This document shows positions 41,841 through 46,110 of a stretch of 46,110 nt of DNA, piece after piece; position 1 is the stretch's first letter, and every line of letters starts with the position of its first letter. The notes under the pieces were generated by a model, which made no database searches, was not told where the DNA came from, and was given only the letters and a program-made list of their open reading frames with translations. Made by a program: the position numbers and the translations under genes. Source of the DNA: an uncultured Eubacteriales bacterium (GTDB taxonomy: Bacteria > Bacillota > Clostridia > Lachnospirales > Lachnospiraceae); the NCBI GenBank assembly GCA_900316715.1, contig ONEC01000023.1, forward strand, positions 1 through 46,110. The letters are read 5' to 3'.

Positions 41841-43493
41841 ATGATCATATATGAGGGAAAGGCGGTTTTTGAGGGAATCGCCATAGGAAAAATAAGTGTA
41901 TATAAGAAACAGGAACAGGCTGTAAAACGCGTGAAAGTCGAAGATACGGAAGCAGAAAAAGCGCGTTATGCTGAAGCAAGAGAGACAGCAATCTCTGAAC
42001 TGAAAGCTCTTTATGAAAAAGCAGTTAAGGAAGTTGGAGAGTCAGGAGCGGAAATCTTTGAGGCTCATCAGCTGATGGTTGATGATGAAGATTATATAGA
42101 ATCGGCAGAGAGTATTATTGAGAATGAGGGAGTAAATGCAGAGTATGCAGTTGCGACCACAGGTGATAACTTTGCAAAAATGTTCTCGGAGATGGAAGAG
42201 GAGTATTTCCGGGGCAGAGCAGCTGATATTATGGATATTACAGAGAGAATATTAAATGCTCTTGCAGGCGGCGGAGCAGGCGGCATAGAGTCCGATGAGC
42301 CTGTTATAGTTGTGGCGGATGATCTGGCTCCGTCAGAAACAGTTCAGATGGATAAGGATAAGATCCTGTCTTTTGTTACAGTACATGGTTCGGCAAATTC
42401 ACATACGTCTATTCTGGCGAAGACCATGAGCATTCCTGCTATAATCGGATGCCCAATACCGCTTTCTGAAGAATCCGACGGAAAGATGGCAGTTGTTGAT
42501 GGTTTCGAAGGTAAAATTTATGTAGATCCGGATGCAGATATACTTGCTGCTAAGAAAAAGCTTCTTCTGGAGGAAGAAGAAAAGAAGAGCCTCCTTGAGA
42601 GACTTAAGGGAAAGGAAAATGTTACCCTTGACGGACAGAAGATTAATCTCTATGCCAATATAGGAAATACAAAAGATCTTGGACTTGTACTTGAAAATGA
42701 TGCCGGCGGAATAGGCCTCTTCAGATCGGAGTTTATATATCTTGGTTCGGAAGATTATCCGACAGAAGATGAGCAGTTTACTATATATAAACAGGTTGCT
42801 CAGACATTGGCGGGTAAAAAGGTTATTATACGTACGCTTGATATCGGCGCTGATAAACAGGCTGATTATTTTAAACTTCCGGAGGAAGAGAATCCGGCTA
42901 TGGGTCTCAGAGCCATAAGAATATGTCTTACAAGACCGGAAGTTTTTAAGACACAGCTTAGAGCTATATTAAGAGCAAGTGCATTTGGAAAGATATCTAT
43001 CATGTTCCCTATGATAATATCAGTGGATGAAGTTAAGAAGATAAAGATTATAGTTGAAGAAGTTAAAAAAGAACTTGATGATGACGGTTTATCTTATGAT
43101 AAGAACATAGAACTCGGCATAATGATCGAGACACCTGCGGCTGTTATGATAGCTGATGAGCTTGCAGAAGAGGTGGACTTCTTCAGTGTGGGAACAAATG
43201 ATCTTACTCAGTATACACTTGCGATAGACAGGCAGAATCAGTCTCTGGATGATTTTTATGATCCACACCATCCTGCTATTATGAAGATGCTTAAGATGAT
43301 AGCAGAGGCTGCACATAGACATGATGCATGGGCCGGAATATGTGGAGAGCTTGGTGCGGATCTCAGTCTTACTAAGGATTTCCTTGCTATGGGATATGAC
43401 GAACTTTCTGTATCACCGGGAAGAATACTGCCTATAAGAAAGACTGTTATTGAAACAAATGTATCTGAATATAAAAAAGAAAAAGGACTGTAA
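41841..43493 (+). CDS. ptsI: PTS enzyme I (phosphoenolpyruvate-protein phosphotransferase)
   Basis: 550 residues, slightly short of the usual 570. N-terminal HPr-binding helical domain, phospho-His188 in HGSANSHTSILAKT (usual form GGRTSHTAIMAR), then the PEP-binding barrel with DAGGIGLFRSEFIYL, RTLDIGADKQ, and the catalytic GICGELGAD (Cys in the last motif). Catalyses PEP to HPr phosphotransfer. GGAGG precedes the ATG. The altered context of the active-site His may mark a lineage-specific or operon-dedicated EI. Confidence 0.95.
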   Translation: MIIYEGKAVFEGIAIGKISVYKKQEQAVKRVKVEDTEAEKARYAEARETAISELKALYEKAVKEVGESGAEIFEAHQLMVDDEDYIESAESIIENEGVNAEYAVATTGDNFAKMFSEMEEEYFRGRAADIMDITERILNALAGGGAGGIESDEPVIVVADDLAPSETVQMDKDKILSFVTVHGSANSHTSILAKTMSIPAIIGCPIPLSEESDGKMAVVDGFEGKIYVDPDADILAAKKKLLLEEEEKKSLLERLKGKENVTLDGQKINLYANIGNTKDLGLVLENDAGGIGLFRSEFIYLGSEDYPTEDEQFTIYKQVAQTLAGKKVIIRTLDIGADKQADYFKLPEEENPAMGLRAIRICLTRPEVFKTQLRAILRASAFGKISIMFPMIISVDEVKKIKIIVEEVKKELDDDGLSYDKNIELGIMIETPAAVMIADELAEEVDFFSVGTNDLTQYTLAIDRQNQSLDDFYDPHHPAIMKMLKMIAEAAHRHDAWAGICGELGADLSLTKDFLAMGYDELSVSPGRILPIRKTVIETNVSEYKKEKGL

Positions 43494-43510
43494 ATATCCG
43501 GGAGAAACTT

Positions 43511-45001
43511 ATGAAAGAATGGACTAGAGAGGAAAGATATCGATATCTGAAAGATCCAATGGAAGTAAAGGATCTGTTTGATAGAATATCCGTATCAAAG
43601 TATCGTCAGACCTTCCATATTCAGGCTGTTACCGGCCTTATGAATGATCCGAATGGGTTTGTGTATTTTGATAACAAGTGGCATCTTTTTTATCAGTGGT
43701 GTCCTTGGGGGGCAGTACATGGTCTGAAGTATTGGTATCATGTTGTATCGAAGAATCTTATAACCTGGGAAAATCTCGGAGTCTGTCTGCTTCCGGATGA
43801 AGGTGATGGCTATGATAATAAGGGCGCATATTCCGGTTCTGCCATGCCTATAGATGACAAGCTGTATTTATACTATACAGGTAATAATCGTGATTCCGAC
43901 TGGGTGCGGCATCCGTATACATGTCTGGCAAGGCTGGGCAGTGACGGGTGGACAGAGAAGTATCCGCTTCCGCTTTTTGGAGCACATCCGGATTATACGG
44001 ATAATCAGAGAGATCCTAAGATTATTGTTATGCCGGATAGTAATACCTATTATATTATCCTTGGCGCAGAAACCCCTGAAAAAAGAGGATGTATACTGGT
44101 ATATAAGTCGGAAAATCTTCTGCATGGATGGACCTTTGCGGGAGAGTTAAAAGTACCCGGTGTGGATTATCTTGGCAATATGTGGGAATGCCCTTCGATA
44201 GAACGTATAGGCGGCCATGATATCCTTATGTTCTGTCCACAGCATATTAAGCTTCCGGGACGTGGAGAAAGCACGAATCATAATGGATATATTCTGGGAA
44301 AGATGGACTGGGACAGCCTTACATTTGAACATGAAGGAAGCTTCCATGTGCTGGATTTTGGGTTTGATTCTTATGCCGCAACATGTGCAAATAATGTACA
44401 GGATCCGGATAAGGCCATTCTCATAGCATGGATGGGGCTGCCGGATGTAACATACCCGACTGATGAGGAAGAATGGGCAGGAAGCCTTACACTTCCGCGT
44501 GAGCTTACAGTAAGAGGAAGAAGATTGATACAGAAACCTCTTCCGGAACTGAAAAAACTGAGAGGCGAAGAACTGTCATTAGAAGAAAAATTAAATGAGG
44601 AGCAATGTATAAGACTTCCGGATGCATGTGAGATAGAAGTTGATATACGGCCGGGTGACTGTGAAATAGGAATTCTTACGGATGGCGATGGCACCGGAGG
44701 AATTGTTATCAGTTATGATGACAGAGAGAAAGAGATAACTATCGATAAAAGCGGAATGAAGGAAAGATTTAATACTGAACTTGGTGAATCGAGAAAAAGG
44801 CCGCTTCCTGATGGATTATCACATCTCAGAATCTTTATAGACAGAAGTTCTGTTGAGATTTTTGTAAATGACGGTGATGCTGTTTTTACAACCAGAGCAT
44901 TTCCGACAGATCAGGAGCATTTTATGAAGATTAAGGAAGGCGATACCTTCATGCATATATGGAAACTGAAGCCAGCCGTAAAAGATAATTTTATAATTTA
45001 G
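43511..45001 (+). CDS. scrB: GH32 sucrose-6-phosphate hydrolase (invertase family)
   Basis: 496 residues. Nucleophile Asp46 in MNDPNGF, transition-state Asp168 in QRDPK and acid/base Glu226 in WECPS are all present, with a C-terminal beta-sandwich from about 345 (LRIFIDRSSVEIFVNDGDAV split by the family's SVEIFVN motif). Cytoplasmic. Splits sucrose-6-phosphate from the EIIBCA transporter to glucose-6-phosphate and fructose, which needs the damaged fructokinase at 34730 or another kinase. GGGAGAAA precedes the ATG. Confidence 0.94.
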   Translation: MKEWTREERYRYLKDPMEVKDLFDRISVSKYRQTFHIQAVTGLMNDPNGFVYFDNKWHLFYQWCPWGAVHGLKYWYHVVSKNLITWENLGVCLLPDEGDGYDNKGAYSGSAMPIDDKLYLYYTGNNRDSDWVRHPYTCLARLGSDGWTEKYPLPLFGAHPDYTDNQRDPKIIVMPDSNTYYIILGAETPEKRGCILVYKSENLLHGWTFAGELKVPGVDYLGNMWECPSIERIGGHDILMFCPQHIKLPGRGESTNHNGYILGKMDWDSLTFEHEGSFHVLDFGFDSYAATCANNVQDPDKAILIAWMGLPDVTYPTDEEEWAGSLTLPRELTVRGRRLIQKPLPELKKLRGEELSLEEKLNEEQCIRLPDACEIEVDIRPGDCEIGILTDGDGTGGIVISYDDREKEITIDKSGMKERFNTELGESRKRPLPDGLSHLRIFIDRSSVEIFVNDGDAVFTTRAFPTDQEHFMKIKEGDTFMHIWKLKPAVKDNFII

Positions 45002-45030
45002 CATAAATGATGAATGAATCAAGATGATAC

Positions 45031-45069
45031 AAAACGCATCCCACTCAGATAGTAGCGGGATGCGTTTTT
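45031..45069 (+). terminator. Intrinsic terminator after the GH32 gene
   Basis: AAAACGCATCCC (45031-45042) pairs with GGGATGCGTTTTT (45057-45069). A runs on the 5' side make it able to act on the minus strand for the DUF624 remnant as well. Confidence 0.9.
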
Positions 45070-45073
45070 GGCA

Positions 45074-45355
45074 TTATTCCAGATTCATGGAATATTTTCT
45101 AAAAATATGATTGATCACATATGAGTTTAAATATGCGGAAAGTCCCGGTGCTATCAGCAACAGAGGCCAGAAAACAAATATTCCGAGCAGGAACAGGGAA
45201 ACGTTTATAAGTCCTACGGATAATGCCGCAAAAGGGTTCTGTATACATATTTTTACACAATTCTTTACCTGTACAGATGTAGTATCGTCGCATCTGGCAA
45301 TAATCGGAAATAACATAGAAAGAAAGATGATAAGGATCAGTTGGGAGATGTTTGG
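45074..45355 (-). pseudogene. 3' remnant of a DUF624 (YesL-type) membrane protein gene
   Basis: The minus strand encodes, up to the TAA at 45074, about 90 residues with two hydrophobic segments: SQLILIIFLSMLFPIIARC, then KNCVKICIQNPFAALSVG, LINVSLFLLGIFVFWPLLL, IAPGLSAYLNSYVINHIF and RKY near the end. FPxxARxD..., NPFxxL and the PGLxAYLNSYxxNHIFRKY ending match the C-terminal half of DUF624/YesL proteins, often found beside carbohydrate ABC transporters. The N-terminal half is gone: farther upstream on this strand the frame runs antisense through rhaD, where the translation no longer resembles the family. The coordinate of the upstream edge is approximate. Confidence 0.6.
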
Positions 45356-46027
45356 GATGAATACTGCAGACGATGCGGAGCGGAGGTTCCCGAGCTGGCA
45401 GGAGAATACTTTATGGTTACGGGCTCCGGGAAGTACTTCAGAAATGTGAAGATAGATCCGGCGGATACGACCTGCATAATAGAGCTTGATGATAAGGGCG
45501 AAAAATATAGAATAGTATGGGGACTCATTAACGGTGGAAGACCGACATCGGAGCTGCCTACACATCTTATGAATCATCAGACCAAGAAGAGAGTGACGGA
45601 TGGACGTTACAGGGTGGTTTACCATGCTCATACGACAAATGTTATCGCACTTACTTTTGTACTTCCGCTTAAGGATGAGGTGTTTACCAAAGAGCTCTGG
45701 GAAATGGCAACGGAATGCCCTGTGGTTTTTCCTGATGGAATAGGTGTAGTAGAGTGGATGGTTCCCGGAGGCAGGGAGATCGCTGCTGCTACCGAAAGAT
45801 TGATGGAAAAGTATGATGCAGCTGTGTGGGCACATCACGGAATGTTTGCAACGGGAGAGGACTTTGATCTCACCTTCGGACTTATGCATACGATAGAAAA
45901 GGCAGCTGAGATACTGGTAAAGGTCATGTCCATGAGACCGTCAAAGCTGCAGACTATCATGCCTGATGATTTCAGAAAGCTGGCAAAGGATTTTAACGTT
46001 ACTCTTCCGGAAAAATTTCTGCATTAA
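45341..46027 (+). pseudogene. rhaD: Rhamnulose-1-phosphate aldolase, N-terminally truncated
   Basis: 228 residues from a TTG at 45341, of the class II (zinc) aldolase family; complete RhaD is about 270. From about residue 18 the match is strong: LAGEYFMVTGSGKYFRNV, GGRPTSELPTHLMNH (Glu), YHAHTTNVIALTFV (HxH zinc ligands), TECPVVFPDGIGVVEWMVPG and WAHHGMFATGEDFD (His). The missing 50 or so N-terminal residues include the NGGN phosphate-binding loop, so activity is doubtful. No ribosome binding site fits the TTG well. The upstream bases belong to the antisense of the DUF624 remnant, pointing to a deletion that joined two divergent genes. Confidence 0.75.
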
Positions 46028-46061
46028 TCTGTGAGTTTTGCTGTTACGGCAGGAAAATATA

Positions 46062-46070
46062 TGCTATATT
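46062..46070 (+). promoter_or_regulatory. Possible extended -10 promoter element for a gene beyond the window
   Basis: TGCTATATT has the TGn-TATATT form of an extended -10 box; no -35 box at proper spacing is convincing (TTGCTG at 46038 is 21 bases away). The last 83 bases contain nothing else I can name. Confidence 0.25.
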
Positions 46071-46110
46071 TTAATCAGGTTAGAAGCGAAAATCAGATAC
46101 ATGGCAGGAG

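Noticed and set aside
45074-45889. A 271-residue minus-strand gene
   Set aside because: Only its last 90 residues look like a real protein (DUF624). The first two thirds are antisense to rhaD and read as random sequence, so I report a remnant instead of a full gene.

Overview
The window looks like a chromosome segment of a low-to-moderate-GC anaerobic Firmicute, most likely a Lachnospiraceae member (Butyrivibrio/Roseburia/Lachnospira-like). Reasons: strong AGGAGG-type ribosome binding sites, tightly packed operons with 1-4 base overlaps, GH39 xylosidase, GH32/amylosucrase/PTS sucrose genes, Fe-dependent alcohol dehydrogenase, and many small palindromic RNA-like elements. The taxonomic call is inference from gene style, not from a marker gene.

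Region 1 (1-14264). After the 3' end of an FtsX-type permease, a promoter (959-987) and a leader with an intrinsic terminator (1099-1133) precede a ten-gene, 13 kb, apparently single operon: NifH-like, NifD-like, NifK-like, a second NifH-like, NifD-like and NifK-like set, then hypF, hypC, hypD, hypE and a fumarate-reductase-like FAD flavoprotein. No nifB/E/N, no hypA/hypB and no hydrogenase subunits are present. Two NifHDK-like sets joined to the Fe(CN)2CO-making Hyp proteins is the most striking system here, and its product or substrate is unknown to me.

Region 2 (14261-24865). A small XRE regulator, a metallo-beta-lactamase-fold lipoprotein, a hairpin-rich intergenic region with two structured elements, then an alpha/beta-hydrolase esterase, a GlsB/YeaQ membrane protein and an AraC regulator on the minus strand. 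A plus-strand run follows: Fe-ADH, NAD-dependent epimerase, ferredoxin-type aldo/keto reductase, TIM-barrel isomerase, FMN alpha-hydroxyacid dehydrogenase and GH39 beta-xylosidase. It reads as a plant-polysaccharide/sugar-derivative locus.

Region 3 (24866-29995). A sulfur amino-acid uptake operon. A consensus promoter drives a 39-residue leader peptide with 6 Cys and 5 Met, followed by mutually exclusive antiterminator and terminator hairpins. Next comes a lipoprotein that fuses a polar-amino-acid binding domain to a MetQ/NlpA domain, one ATPase, a MetI-type permease and two polar-amino-acid-type permeases.

Region 4 (30080-34706). HAD phosphatase, MATE exporter, a coiled-coil protein with a degenerate AAA-like domain, a DUF896 protein missed by length cut-offs, and a GMP synthase lacking its glutaminase domain.

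Region 5 (34730-45069). Sucrose utilisation. A fructokinase gene is frameshifted by an 11-bp tandem duplication. Two identical LacI-type operators sit at the promoters of amylosucrase-lacI-HAD and of PTS IIBCA-HPr-EI-GH32. All phosphorelay proteins are thus encoded with the sucrose transporter. The window ends with the remnants of a DUF624 gene (minus) and a rhaD gene (plus), each lacking its 5' end and meeting at about 45350-45385.
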